A stretch of DNA of 64,000 nucleotides from Deltaproteobacteria bacterium (lineage in GTDB: Bacteria; Myxococcota_A; UBA9042; PHBI01), in the NCBI GenBank assembly GCA_020632715.1, contig JACKFA010000001.1, positions 682,001-746,000 of the forward strand, written 5' to 3'. Shown here piece after piece: positions 19,994-28,437 of the stretch. The stretch's first letter is position 1, and each line of letters starts with the position of its first letter. The position numbers were made by a program, and so were the translations under genes. The notes below the pieces were generated by a model. The model saw only the letters and a list, made by a program, of their open reading frames with translations. It searched no databases and was not told where the DNA came from.

Positions 19994-20883
19994 CGCCGCA
20001 TCAGCCGGCCGTCGAGGGTGATGACGAGCCCCTTCGCGTTGATGAAGCGCAGCACGTCGGCCTCGGGCGCCGGCAGCGTCTTGTTGCCGCCGTCCTTGGT
20101 CGAGAAGCGCTTGATCGTGGCGAGCGCGGCGTCGTCGAAGGTGCGATCCCCCGACAGCTTGATGACCTGGTAGTCCTGGATGGCGCCGTCGAAGCCGAGC
20201 CGCGTCACCTTCACCTTGACCTGCAGCTTCTTCAGCGTCGCGTCGTCGAGGAACGGCGGCACCTTGAACTGGTCGCTCATGACGCGGGCGGCCTTCCGCG
20301 AGTAGGCGCTCCCCGCGCGCTGCTCGAGCCCGGTCCCGCCGATCTCGCCGTCCTTGAAGCCCGTGATCTTGTCGATGTCCTTCCGGCGGACGCGGGGATC
20401 GTCGTTGTCGTAGTCCTCGAGGACCTTCGCGAGCTCCGACCTCGGATCGAGCGGGTTCTCGAGCTTCTTCTTCGGCTCCTCGGTCTTGATGAGCTTCTCG
20501 AGGCGCGGGTCGGCGTTGTCGAGGTTGATGCCGTTCTCGACCTTCTCGAGCTCCTGATAGGCCTCGATCTCCGGGAGCTTCTTCGCGTTCGGCTCGACGC
20601 CGCCGAGCGCCGGGATCATCGCGGCCTCGAGGATCTCCGGCTCCTTCACGGGCGGCTCCTCGATGCGCTTCCGCTGGAAGCGGTGCTCCACGCGCCCGCA
20701 GCGGTAGGTGCGATCCGTCCCGCAGATCGACAGGCGCTTCCTGAGCTCCCGCTGCCGCTGCTGCTCCATCGCCTCGTCGAGCGAGATCCTGCCCTCGCGG
20801 TACGAGAGGTAGGCGGCCGCGAGCGCCCCGTGCACGAGCAGCACGAAGACGAGGCCGATGGCGATGGCGAGCGGGGTCTTCAT
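19990..20883 (-). CDS. TolA/TonB-like energy-transducing protein
   Basis: A 297-residue protein with one N-terminal membrane anchor (KTPLAIAIGLVFVLLVHGALAAAYL, residues about 2-26). A charged middle follows, with a two-Cys motif (ICGTDRTYRCGRVE) and Glu/Lys/Pro-rich stretches. The C-terminal domain (about 205-297, FKVPPFLDDATLKKLQ, FDGAIQDYQVIKLSGDRTFDDAAL) resembles the TonB/TolA C-terminal fold. The position between tolR and tolB argues for the TolA role, but it lacks TolA's long Ala/Lys helix. ATG at 20883 is chosen because the membrane anchor begins there. It lies 25 bases after tolR. Confidence 0.75.
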   Translation of the reverse strand: MKTPLAIAIGLVFVLLVHGALAAAYLSYREGRISLDEAMEQQRQRELRKRLSICGTDRTYRCGRVEHRFQRKRIEEPPVKEPEILEAAMIPALGGVEPNAKKLPEIEAYQELEKVENGINLDNADPRLEKLIKTEEPKKKLENPLDPRSELAKVLEDYDNDDPRVRRKDIDKITGFKDGEIGGTGLEQRAGSAYSRKAARVMSDQFKVPPFLDDATLKKLQVKVKVTRLGFDGAIQDYQVIKLSGDRTFDDAALATIKRFSTKDGGNKTLPAPEADVLRFINAKGLVITLDGRLMRR

Positions 20884-20908
20884 CGAGAGCGGGGCTCCTC
20901 CTCGGACG

Positions 20909-21580
20909 TCAGGGGACCGGCGGCGGCGTCTTCTCCACCTCCGCGCCCTCGAGGATACTCGGCTCGGCCACGAGACCGAACTTCGTGACACCAGCCTGCC
21001 GCACGGCGGCCATCACCCGGAGGACGACGCCGTAGTCGAGCGCGCGGTCGGCGAGCACGTAGAGCTCCTTGTCCTCCTGGAGCTTCTTGTTGTCGACGAG
21101 CTTCTCGCCGAGCGCCTTGAGGCACGGCAGGAACGCCGCCTGCTGCGCCTCCTTGTCGGGCTTCGCGGCGAGCGGCGGCAGGAAGTTGGCCATGTCCGGC
21201 GACACCTGGAGGCAGTCGACGATCGTCCGCCCCTCGATCTTGAACTGCAGCCGATCGGTGACCTCGAGCTTCAGCTTCTTCACCTCGTGGAGGACGACCG
21301 GCTCGCTGTTCACGGCCGGCAGGTCCACCTCGACCTTCTCGTGCTTCTGCTGCTTCTGCTCGGCCTCGCGGAGCACGTCCTGCGCCTGCTCGTAGAGGTC
21401 CTCGGCCTCCTGGATGGTGCGCTCCGAGTCGGTCTTGAGCTCGACGGTCTGCACGCCCGCCGCGACCATGAAGATGATGAGCAGCACGAGCATCACGTCG
21501 ACCATCGGCGTGACGTTGATCTCGTTCAGGACGCTGCGTCCGCCGCGCGGGTTCTTCCCTGGTCCGGCTCCCATGCCCAC
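20909..21580 (-). CDS. tolR: TolR/ExbD family proton-channel subunit
   Basis: A 223-residue inner-membrane protein. The N-terminal NEINVTPMVDVMLVLLIIFMV carries the conserved membrane Asp used for proton flow. The C-terminal part (YVLADRALDYGVVLRVMAAVRQAGVTKFGLVAEP) is the ExbD/TolR periplasmic domain. Between them lies about 100 extra residues including a coiled-coil-like TIQEAEDLYEQAQDVLREAEQKQQKHE, making it longer than usual (about 140). The GTG at 21580 has GGAG 7 nt upstream; ATG at 21574 is the alternative. It works with TolQ and the TolA-like protein. Confidence 0.88.
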   Translation of the reverse strand: MGMGAGPGKNPRGGRSVLNEINVTPMVDVMLVLLIIFMVAAGVQTVELKTDSERTIQEAEDLYEQAQDVLREAEQKQQKHEKVEVDLPAVNSEPVVLHEVKKLKLEVTDRLQFKIEGRTIVDCLQVSPDMANFLPPLAAKPDKEAQQAAFLPCLKALGEKLVDNKKLQEDKELYVLADRALDYGVVLRVMAAVRQAGVTKFGLVAEPSILEGAEVEKTPPPVP

Positions 21581-21623
21581 GATGTCGCTCCGTGTCGCGC
21601 GTCCCGCCGTCGCGGGGCCGGGC

Positions 21624-22373
21624 TCAGCTGAAGAAGTGCCGTCGCAGGATGTTGAGGTAGTCGGCCGAGAAGTCCTGCAGGTGCACCTCGAGGTGCTTCA
21701 ACCGCCCGACCTGCCAGTTGTATGCCATGACGGCCGGGATCGCCGCGAGGAGGCCGATCGCCGTCGCCACGAGCGCCTCGGCGATGTGCGGGGTGACCGT
21801 CTCGAGGATCGGCTGCGACACGTCGATGTCGTTGAAGGCGTTCATGATGCCCCACACCGTGCCGAAGAGGCCGATGAAGGGCGCGGCGCTGCCGACGGTG
21901 GCGAGGAACGAGAGGAACCGCTCGAGCTTGGCGCTCGCGTTCGTCTGCGCCTGCACGAGGCTGCGCTCGATGTTCTCGAACGCGGCCGAGCTCGACTCGG
22001 GCATCGCCGCCGGGCCGTCGCCGCGCGGGCGCCGCGCCTTGCCCTCGCGCTCGCGGAGGATGAGGTCGAGCTCCTCGTAGCCCGCGCGGAACATGTCGCG
22101 CGCCGGCGACTGCGGCATCTGCTGGCTGTACTGGTACAGCTCCGCGAGGCGGGTCGCGCTCCGGAAGGCGTGGATGAAGCTCCGGCTCTGCTTCGTCGCG
22201 CGCGCGATGCTCACCGTCTTCGCGCCGATGATGAACCAGCAGGCGACGCTCAGGCAGACGAGGACGATGAGGACGGCGAGCACCATCCCCTTCGACTCGA
22301 AGACCTGCCCGAAGACGTCGACGCCGCGGCCGTCGGCCGTCGCCGCGAGCCAGAGGTTGGTGAGCGTGTTCAC
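21624..22373 (-). CDS. tolQ: TolQ/ExbB family proton-channel subunit
   Basis: A 249-residue inner-membrane protein. TM1 is MVLAVLIVLVCLSVACWFIIG (about 30-50). The cytoplasmic part has AFENIERSLVQAQTNASAKLERFLSFLATVGSAAPFIGLFGTVWGIM, containing TM2, and TM3 is PHIAEALVATAIGLLAAIPAVMAYN. These are the MotA/TolQ/ExbB channel signatures. GTG at 22373 gives the best N terminus; GTG at 22412 would add 13 residues. It is the first gene of the leftward tolQRAB-rpe operon, divergent from the FHA-repeat gene. Confidence 0.9.
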   Translation of the reverse strand: MNTLTNLWLAATADGRGVDVFGQVFESKGMVLAVLIVLVCLSVACWFIIGAKTVSIARATKQSRSFIHAFRSATRLAELYQYSQQMPQSPARDMFRAGYEELDLILREREGKARRPRGDGPAAMPESSSAAFENIERSLVQAQTNASAKLERFLSFLATVGSAAPFIGLFGTVWGIMNAFNDIDVSQPILETVTPHIAEALVATAIGLLAAIPAVMAYNWQVGRLKHLEVHLQDFSADYLNILRRHFFS

Positions 22374-22551
22374 GTGGGCGTCCCGTCGCGAGCGGTTGTC
22401 GGGGGCGCGCACGTCGAGGCGATCGACGCGCGCATCGGCGAACGGCTAGCACGCGCCTCGGTCGGTGTCAAAGCGGCCCTGGCTGCGCCGGCCGCCGCGG
22501 ACGGAACCGCGCGCGCCCGCCGTGAGGGCCACCCTCGCGGGTCTGACTCCG

Positions 22552-22581
22552 TTGACAAGCCCCCCGCGACCACCGGAGAAT
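22552..22581 (+). promoter_or_regulatory. Sigma-70 promoter of the FHA-repeat gene
   Basis: TTGACA (22552-22557), an 18-base spacer, GAGAAT (22576-22581). The -35 is perfect and the -10 matches 4 of 6. The predicted transcription start lies about 40 bases before the ATG at 22629. Confidence 0.6.
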
Positions 22582-22628
22582 GCGCGCACGCGCGCGTCGC
22601 TCGGGGCGGCGCCACGACGGGGAGTCCC

Positions 22629-25529
22629 ATGAGCAACGGTAGCAGGAGCGGAGGCGGCGGCTCGAATCGGCATGACGTGCCCGAGTCGGCGGTCCAGGAG
22701 AAGTTGTCGCGCATCCGCGCGCGGCGGGCCGAGCGCGCGGCGATGCGCGACCAGGGCGGCGCCGGCGGCTCGCACCACGACGACCCGGGCGACGACGAGG
22801 GCGAGGCCACGGCGGCCTTCAACGTCGGCGACTACGACCTCCCCCCCGAGGAGCCGGCGGCCCCGGCGCGCCCGGCGCCGCGCGGGCGCCCTGCCCCCGC
22901 GCACGACGACGACGACGACGAGGGCGAGAAGACCGCCATGGGCTTCAGCCTCGAGGACTTCGGGCTCGCGCCGCCGACCGGCTCGCGCGGGAGCGCCCCG
23001 CAGGCGCCGCCGCAGCGCTCGGCCGCGCCGCCGCAGCGCTCGGCCCCGCCGCAGCGCTCGGCCCCGCCCCCGGCGGACGACGACTACGACGACGAGAAGA
23101 CGGCCGCGTTCTCGCTCGACGACGCGCCGAGCTTCGCGCCGCCGTCGCGCTCGAGCCGCCCGGAGCCGCCTCGCGCCGCCGAGCCGCCGCCGCCGCGGGC
23201 CGCGTCGCGCGCCCCGGCGCCGCCGCCCGACGACGACTACGACGACGAGGACAGCCAGAAGACCGCCGCGTTCTCGCTCGACGACGTGAGCCACATGCTG
23301 CCGCCGTCGCGCAGCGCACCGTCGCGGCCCGCCCCGGCCCCCGAGCCGGAGGAGAGCGAGCGCACGGCGGCCATCGATCTCGACGACTTCAACCAGATGC
23401 CGGGCGCGCCGCGCGGCCGCAGCGCGCCGGCCGACGTGGCCGACACGATGCCCGCCGAGGGCGCCGACAAGACCATGATGGTCGACCTCGACGACCTCCC
23501 GCAGCTCCCGCCGCGGAAGGCGGAGACGGCGGCGGCGGCGCTGCCGGCGAAGCCTGCGGAGCTCTCGATCGCGGTCGGCTCGGACGTCGGCAAGCGCTTC
23601 AAGCTCGACCGCGAGGTCGTGCTCGTGGGGCGCGGGCTCGACGCGGACTTCGTCATCAACGACGCCTCCGCGAGCCGGCGCCACTTCAACATCGTGAAGA
23701 CCTCGAGCGGCTACAAGCTCGTCGACCTCGGGTCCGGGAACGGCACGAAGATCAACGGCGAGCGCGTGAAGGAGGTGCCCCTCACCGAGGGCATGCGCAT
23801 CGAGGCCGGGCAGACGACGCTCGTCTTCCACGATCCGAACGCGGGGGCCGCCGCGGCGGCGGGACGCGGGGGGCGCTCTGCGCCGCCGCCGCGGGCCGCG
23901 GCCTTCGACGACGACGATGACGCCGCGGAGAAGACGCAGCTCGCCGACATGGCGCAGCTCGAGATCGACCCCGACTGGGAGGCGCGCCGGCTCCGCATGC
24001 AGCAGCAGGCGATGCAGGGCGCGGACACGACCGCGGCGCCGACGCCCGAGCGGCGGCAGCCGAAGCAGAAGGCCGAGCGCGCGCCGAAGCCCGAGAAGCA
24101 GGGCGGCGGGGGCGGCAAGATCGCGCTCCTCGTGGGCGGCTTCGTGCTGCTCGCGGGCGGCGGCTTCGTCGCGGCCGACAAGTTCGCCGGGCTCGGGATC
24201 ATCTTCCCGAAGGACAAGCCCACCGTGACGACGTCCGGCGGCGACGGGGAGACCGAGACGAAGGAGACCGGCGGCTCCGAGGCGAAGGAGACCGGCGGCA
24301 CCGAGGACAACGGCGGCACCGAGGCCGAGACCAAGGCGGGCGCCACGGAGACCGGGGGCACCGAGGCCGGCGGCACCGAGACGGGCGGCACCGAGCCGAC
24401 CGCGGCGGGTGACGGCAAGAACGCGAAGGACCTGGTCGCCGAGGGCGAGGTCGCCTACGCCGACAAGCACTGGCACGAGGCGCGGCGCCTGTTCAAGGAG
24501 GCGCTCGCCATCGATCCGAAGTTCACGCGCGACAACGGCGATCCCGTGACGGACGCGGTCATGCAGACCGAGGCGCAGCTGACGGCGTGGAACAACCTCG
24601 TCGACGCGCGGAAGCTCGCCGAGCAGGAGAAGTACGCCGAGTCGCTCGACGCGCTGAAGAAGATCACCGTCGACACGGCCTACCACGAGGACGCGCAGGA
24701 GCTCATGCCGCTCGTGCGGGACGAGCTCGTCGCGCAGGAGCTCGGCGTCGCGCGGCAGGACGAGGAGAAGAACGACTACGAGAGCGCGAAGAAGCACGTC
24801 GAGGCGGCGCTCGCCGTGGCGTCGGAGGACCCCGACGCGCTCGCGATGAAGACCTCCCTCGAGCGCGCGACCGCGCCGGACGCCGACAACCTCGAGAACG
24901 AGGAGGGGGACACGACCAAGCCGGCGCAGGCCGAGAAGGTCGCGAAGACCGACATGGCGCCCGGCTTCAAGAAGTACGCGGCCGGCGAGTTCATGGAGGC
25001 CATCGACTTCTTCGACGGCATCACCTACGGGCGGGCGTCGCGCAGCGACAAGGCGAAGGCGAAGGTCATCGCGGGCGCGATCACGAAGTTCGAGACGGTG
25101 TGGCGCGCCGGGAAGGAGGCGCTCGACGCGGGCGAGCTCGACAAGGCCGTGAAGAACCTGCGCCAGGCGAAGAAGTTCGACGCCACGGTGAACGGCTCGT
25201 TCGGCGGGCAGATCAACCAGGCGCTCGCGCAGGCGTACACGAAGCTCGCGAAGGCGGCCCTCGACGGGAAGGACCTGGCCGTGGCCGGGAGCTACTCGAA
25301 GCAGGCCCTCGCGGCGCAGCCCGGCAACGCCGACGCGAAGGCCATCGCCGACGAGGTCCAGACGACCGCGAAGAAGTGGCTCGAGGACGCGAAGGCCTCG
25401 GCGGAGTCGAACCCCGACAAGGCGATGACGCTGCTCGCGCGCACGCTGAAGGCGCTGCCCGAGGACGACGCGCTCTACAAGGAGGCCTACGCCCTCCTGA
25501 ACAAGCTCGCCAAGGCGGCCGACGAGTAG
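22629..25529 (+). CDS. FHA domain, single-TM, repeat protein with KT-x4-LDD motifs
   Basis: A 966-residue protein. Residues 1-310 are disordered and carry six copies of an acidic-flanked (E/D)(K/R)T-x(3-4)-(L/V)(D/E)D type motif (around residues 58, 100, 156, 210, 244, 280; the first has Ala in place of Lys). A weaker seventh lies after the FHA domain (about 434). Residues about 313-400 form an FHA domain (LVGRGLDADFVI, ASRRHFNI, LVDLGSGNGTKING). A single membrane segment follows (about 497-516, IALLVGGFVLLAGGGFV), then an ETGGTE repeat linker (538-594) and a helical TPR-like region to the end (DLVAEGEVAYADKHWHEARRLFKEALAID). The ATG has GGGGAG upstream. The topology suggests a cytoplasmic phosphopeptide sensor coupled to a periplasmic helical-repeat domain. 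Function unknown. Confidence 0.85.
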   Translation: MSNGSRSGGGGSNRHDVPESAVQEKLSRIRARRAERAAMRDQGGAGGSHHDDPGDDEGEATAAFNVGDYDLPPEEPAAPARPAPRGRPAPAHDDDDDEGEKTAMGFSLEDFGLAPPTGSRGSAPQAPPQRSAAPPQRSAPPQRSAPPPADDDYDDEKTAAFSLDDAPSFAPPSRSSRPEPPRAAEPPPPRAASRAPAPPPDDDYDDEDSQKTAAFSLDDVSHMLPPSRSAPSRPAPAPEPEESERTAAIDLDDFNQMPGAPRGRSAPADVADTMPAEGADKTMMVDLDDLPQLPPRKAETAAAALPAKPAELSIAVGSDVGKRFKLDREVVLVGRGLDADFVINDASASRRHFNIVKTSSGYKLVDLGSGNGTKINGERVKEVPLTEGMRIEAGQTTLVFHDPNAGAAAAAGRGGRSAPPPRAAAFDDDDDAAEKTQLADMAQLEIDPDWEARRLRMQQQAMQGADTTAAPTPERRQPKQKAERAPKPEKQGGGGGKIALLVGGFVLLAGGGFVAADKFAGLGIIFPKDKPTVTTSGGDGETETKETGGSEAKETGGTEDNGGTEAETKAGATETGGTEAGGTETGGTEPTAAGDGKNAKDLVAEGEVAYADKHWHEARRLFKEALAIDPKFTRDNGDPVTDAVMQTEAQLTAWNNLVDARKLAEQEKYAESLDALKKITVDTAYHEDAQELMPLVRDELVAQELGVARQDEEKNDYESAKKHVEAALAVASEDPDALAMKTSLERATAPDADNLENEEGDTTKPAQAEKVAKTDMAPGFKKYAAGEFMEAIDFFDGITYGRASRSDKAKAKVIAGAITKFETVWRAGKEALDAGELDKAVKNLRQAKKFDATVNGSFGGQINQALAQAYTKLAKAALDGKDLAVAGSYSKQALAAQPGNADAKAIADEVQTTAKKWLEDAKASAESNPDKAMTLLARTLKALPEDDALYKEAYALLNKLAKAADE

Positions 25530-25584
25530 GCGTGGTGACGTCGCGGCGCGTCGGCCCCCGCGCAGGGGTCGCCGCCGCGACGGC

Positions 25585-25602
25585 GACCACGATGACGTGG
25601 TC
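25585..25602. terminator. Hairpin between convergent genes
   Basis: A perfect 7-bp stem GACCACG/CGTGGTC with loop ATGA between the FHA-repeat gene and the membrane protein. There is no T run, so its terminator role is only suggested by its position between two converging stops. Confidence 0.35.
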
Positions 25603-25637
25603 CCCGGGGCCTGCGCGCGCGGCGCGTTCGGGGCTCG

Positions 25638-26492
25638 CTACGCCCGCCGCGACAGCGTCGTGACCGCGGTCGCGAGCGCCGCCGGCAGGTAGATGAGGGG
25701 CACCGCGAGGAACGTCGCGACCTTCACGGGCTGGAGGACCAGGATCCACGCCTCGGACTTCGCCACGAAGAGCGCGGCGACGATGAGCGGCGTCGCGAGC
25801 AGGAGCCAGAAGAGCGCGCCCATCGTCACGGCGTAGCGGGGCGTCACGCGGCGCGCGACCGCCGCGAGGCCGAGGATGGCCACGACGGCCGGCGTGAGGC
25901 TCGACGCGGCGACGACGCGGTCCCCGAGGAAGGGCGACGTCCGCGCGGTCGCGAGCGCCTGCGTCATCGCCGGGCCATCACCGAGCCCGAGGACGGCCGT
26001 CCCGAGGAAGGCGAGCGCGACCATCGCGAAGGCGAGCCCGACGGCGATCCGCGGGCCCACCGACTCCGGCGCGAGCGCCCGCCAGAAGAGCGCGAACGGG
26101 AGCGCCATCGCGGCGACGTAGACGACGCCGAGCGCCGCCCCCGGGCCGCCGAAGAGCGCGAGGAACGCGGGCTGCCCGTCGAAGGCGTCGTTCCGCACGG
26201 CCTGCGCGCCGACGACGAGCCCGAAGACCACCATCAGGAGGCCCACGGCGCTGCCGACGAGGGCGCGCGTCCGGAGCGTCACCGGCAGCACGTGCGCCAC
26301 GACGCAGAGCAGGAGGATCGCGAGCGCGACGAACGTCACGTCCCCCGGGTTCTTCAGGAGCTCCCAGGGCGGCCCGTCGACGCTCGGCAGCGCGACCGCC
26401 TCGAACAAGAGCAGCATGGCGAGCCACGAGACGCCCCGGAAGAGCCCGCCGCGCGGATCGCGCCCACGGTCGCGCGCCGCGTCGACCTCCAC
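25638..26492 (-). CDS. Polytopic membrane protein (possibly the C-terminal half of a frameshifted gene)
   Basis: A 284-residue reading from a GTG at 26492, with about seven hydrophobic segments (for example WLAMLLLFEAVALP, VTFVALAILLLCVVAHVL, AVGLLMVVFGLVVGAQ, LGVVYVAAMALPFALFW, IAVGLAFAMVALAFLGTAVLG, AVTMGALFWLLLATPLIVAAL, AVPLIYLPAALATAV). The family is not recognised. The frame is open upstream to 26792 but that part is Arg-rich and looks like a wrong frame. Another frame (26520-26700) has better Ala/Val/Glu composition, and the disordered coding region at 26700-28338 is in a third frame. The likeliest reading is a single long protein, disordered region then membrane domain, interrupted by two frameshifts. 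A separate gene starting near 26492 is the alternative. Confidence 0.65.
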   Translation of the reverse strand: MEVDAARDRGRDPRGGLFRGVSWLAMLLLFEAVALPSVDGPPWELLKNPGDVTFVALAILLLCVVAHVLPVTLRTRALVGSAVGLLMVVFGLVVGAQAVRNDAFDGQPAFLALFGGPGAALGVVYVAAMALPFALFWRALAPESVGPRIAVGLAFAMVALAFLGTAVLGLGDGPAMTQALATARTSPFLGDRVVAASSLTPAVVAILGLAAVARRVTPRYAVTMGALFWLLLATPLIVAALFVAKSEAWILVLQPVKVATFLAVPLIYLPAALATAVTTLSRRA

Positions 26493-26699
26493 GGTCCCGG
26501 TCGCCGTGCGCTCGGGAGCGACCGCGCGCGCCGCAGCGCGGCGTCGGGCGCAGCCTCGGCGCCGGCGAGCGCCGCGCCGACCTGCGGCCCGCGGCCGGTC
26601 CCCGCGACCGCTGGCCGCGCGTCCCGCGCCAGGACGGCGGGAGCCAGCTCCGCGGCCGCGACCGGGGCGGCGCCGACGGCACGACGACCCGCGCCCCGC

Positions 26700-28338
26700 T
26701 ACGTGACGGGCGCCCCTCCCTGTTGCGACGCACAAGGCCGCCCGCGCCCTTTCCATCAGGCTCGGACGAAGAACCATGTTGCACTGCAACATGGGTCTGC
26801 TCGGCGGACACGACGGTCACGTCTCCCGAGCTCGCGGGGGCGGCCGCGCGCTCCGCCACGGTCGGCGCCGCCTGGCGCGCGGCGACCAGCGCCGACGCCG
26901 CGGCCTCGGCGTGGCTCACCGGGTCGTCGTCGGACGCCATCGGCGTCGCCGGCATGGTGACGAGGCGCTGCGCGTCCACGCGCACGTCCGTCGCGACGGG
27001 CGGGAGCGTCGCGGCCGGCTCGGTCTGATGCGACTGCGCGTCCACCCGCGTGCGCTCCGCGCTCGCCCCGACCTTCGTCGCGCCGGCGCCGGAGGCGGGG
27101 TCCGTCGGCGCGCGCTGAGACTCGGCGAGCGCCGACGCGTGCGGCGCCGGCGCGCTCGGGACGGCGGCCGTGCTCGGCTCGGTGAGCTCGCGCTGCGCCT
27201 GGGCGATGAGGGCCGGGGGGCCGCTGGGATCGGTCTTCTCGCGCCGCTTCGCGCCCTCGCCGGCGCTCCCGGACTTGATCGCGACCCCCGGCTCCGTCTT
27301 GCGCCGAGCCACGACCGGCATCGCCGCCGGCGGCCCGCTCGGATCGGTCGGCTCCCGCCGCGAGCGCCCGCCGGTCCCCGGCTCGGTCGTGACGCGGACC
27401 CGCCCGGTCGCGGTCTCGGCGCTCTGCACGTCGACCGCCCTCTCCTTCTCCTTGTCCCTCGCGGCGACGGCGGCGCGCACGAGCTGCCCGGAAGGGGCGT
27501 CCCCGAAGCTCAGCGTCGCGTCGTGCTGCGCCCGGGCCAGCTCCGCCTCGACGCCGGCCTCCGGCGCCCCCTCCCCGCGCCGCTTGAGCCCCGGCGACCG
27601 CACCTGCACGCGCCCCGGCTCGACGGCGCGCGCGGCGGCGACCGGCGCGTGCGGCTCAGAGGCGCGCGCGACGGCCGACGCGGCCACGACGACGCCCGTG
27701 TCCGCCGTCGCCGGGCGCGACGGCTCGGTGATGGGCGCGTCCGGCCCCCGCTCGCCGTCGGGCCGCAGCGCGCCCCGGCGCGCCGGCGCCCCCTCGGGCC
27801 GCGCGGCCTCCTCCGCCGCCCTGGCCTCCGCCCGCGCGACCGCGTCCGCCTCTCGCCGTCGCTCCTCTTCGGCGCGCGCGGCCTCGATCCGCTGCGCGAG
27901 CCCCTCGCGCCGATGATCCGTCTCCGTGTTGCCGGCGCGATCCTCGAGCTCCGCCTCGAAGGGGAGCGGGCCGAGGCGCGTCACCTCCGGCTCGGGCTCG
28001 AGGGGCCGCGGCGGCCCCGGGGCGAGGGTGCTGTCGGTGTCGAGCGGGGGCTCGTCGTCGACGATGATGGAGGGGCCGGTGCCGCCGGCCGCCCCGGTCC
28101 CCGTCCCCGCGACCCGCCGCGGGGAGGTGCCGGGCCGGCGCGGGACGGGCCGCGACGCGGGGCGGCGCGTGGTGGGGGTCGGCGGGAGCGGCTCGAAGCC
28201 GAGCGCCTCGTCGAGGGTGGGCGCGTCGAGGGCCGCCGCCTCGCGCTCGGCCGCGGCGACCGCGTCCGGCATCGCCGGGACCTCGGTCGTGGCGTCGTCG
28301 TAGGGCCTCTGGCCCGGTCGCTTCCGGTCCGCGCACAT
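26700..28338 (-). CDS. Long disordered Ala/Pro/Thr-rich protein (N-terminal part of a probably frameshifted gene)
   Basis: It starts at ATG 28338 and reads about 546 residues of low-complexity, charged sequence. Features: PSIIVDDEP near residue 92, a Glu/Arg/Ala helical stretch (AQRIEAARAEEERRREADAVARAEARAAEEAA), and eight T-(E/D)-P motifs (ITEP, TTEP, PTDP, KTEP, KTDP, LTEP, PTDP, QTEP), two inside near-identical (E/K)-(P/K)-TDPSGPPA units. The frame stays open to 25978, but after about 26790 codon use becomes poor. There the sequence holds a perfect TTGC-N3-GCAA palindrome and A/T-richer codons, so coding in this frame probably ends or shifts near 26700-26790. No enzyme domain is seen. The PSIIVD-EP motif is shared with the PP2C phosphatase tail. 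Confidence 0.6.
26774..26794. repeat. Perfect palindrome of the TTGC-N3-GCAA type
   Basis: Arms CCATGTTGCA and TGCAACATGG around a single C. It belongs with related sites at 36675-36693, 36732-36748 and 51547-51563. It lies where the reading frame of the long protein breaks down. The core TTGC-N3-GCAA resembles the described binding site of the polyhydroxyalkanoate regulator PhaR, but no PHA gene is nearby. Confidence 0.7.
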
Positions 28339-28401
28339 GCCCACATCCTAGCCCCTCGCGGCCGCGCGTGAAAGGGGCGACACAGGCTCGCCCGGGCTCG
28401 C

Positions 28402-28430
28402 TTGCCAAGGGCGAGGGGCCGTGGTAGCCG
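28402..28430 (+). promoter_or_regulatory. Weak candidate promoter of the response regulator gene
   Basis: TTGCCA (28402-28407), a 17-base spacer, TAGCCG (28425-28430) preceded by TGG. If real, the transcript would begin at or next to the ATG at 28438, giving a leaderless message. No Shine-Dalgarno sequence is seen before that ATG. Confidence 0.3.
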
Positions 28431-28437
28431 TCGACTC

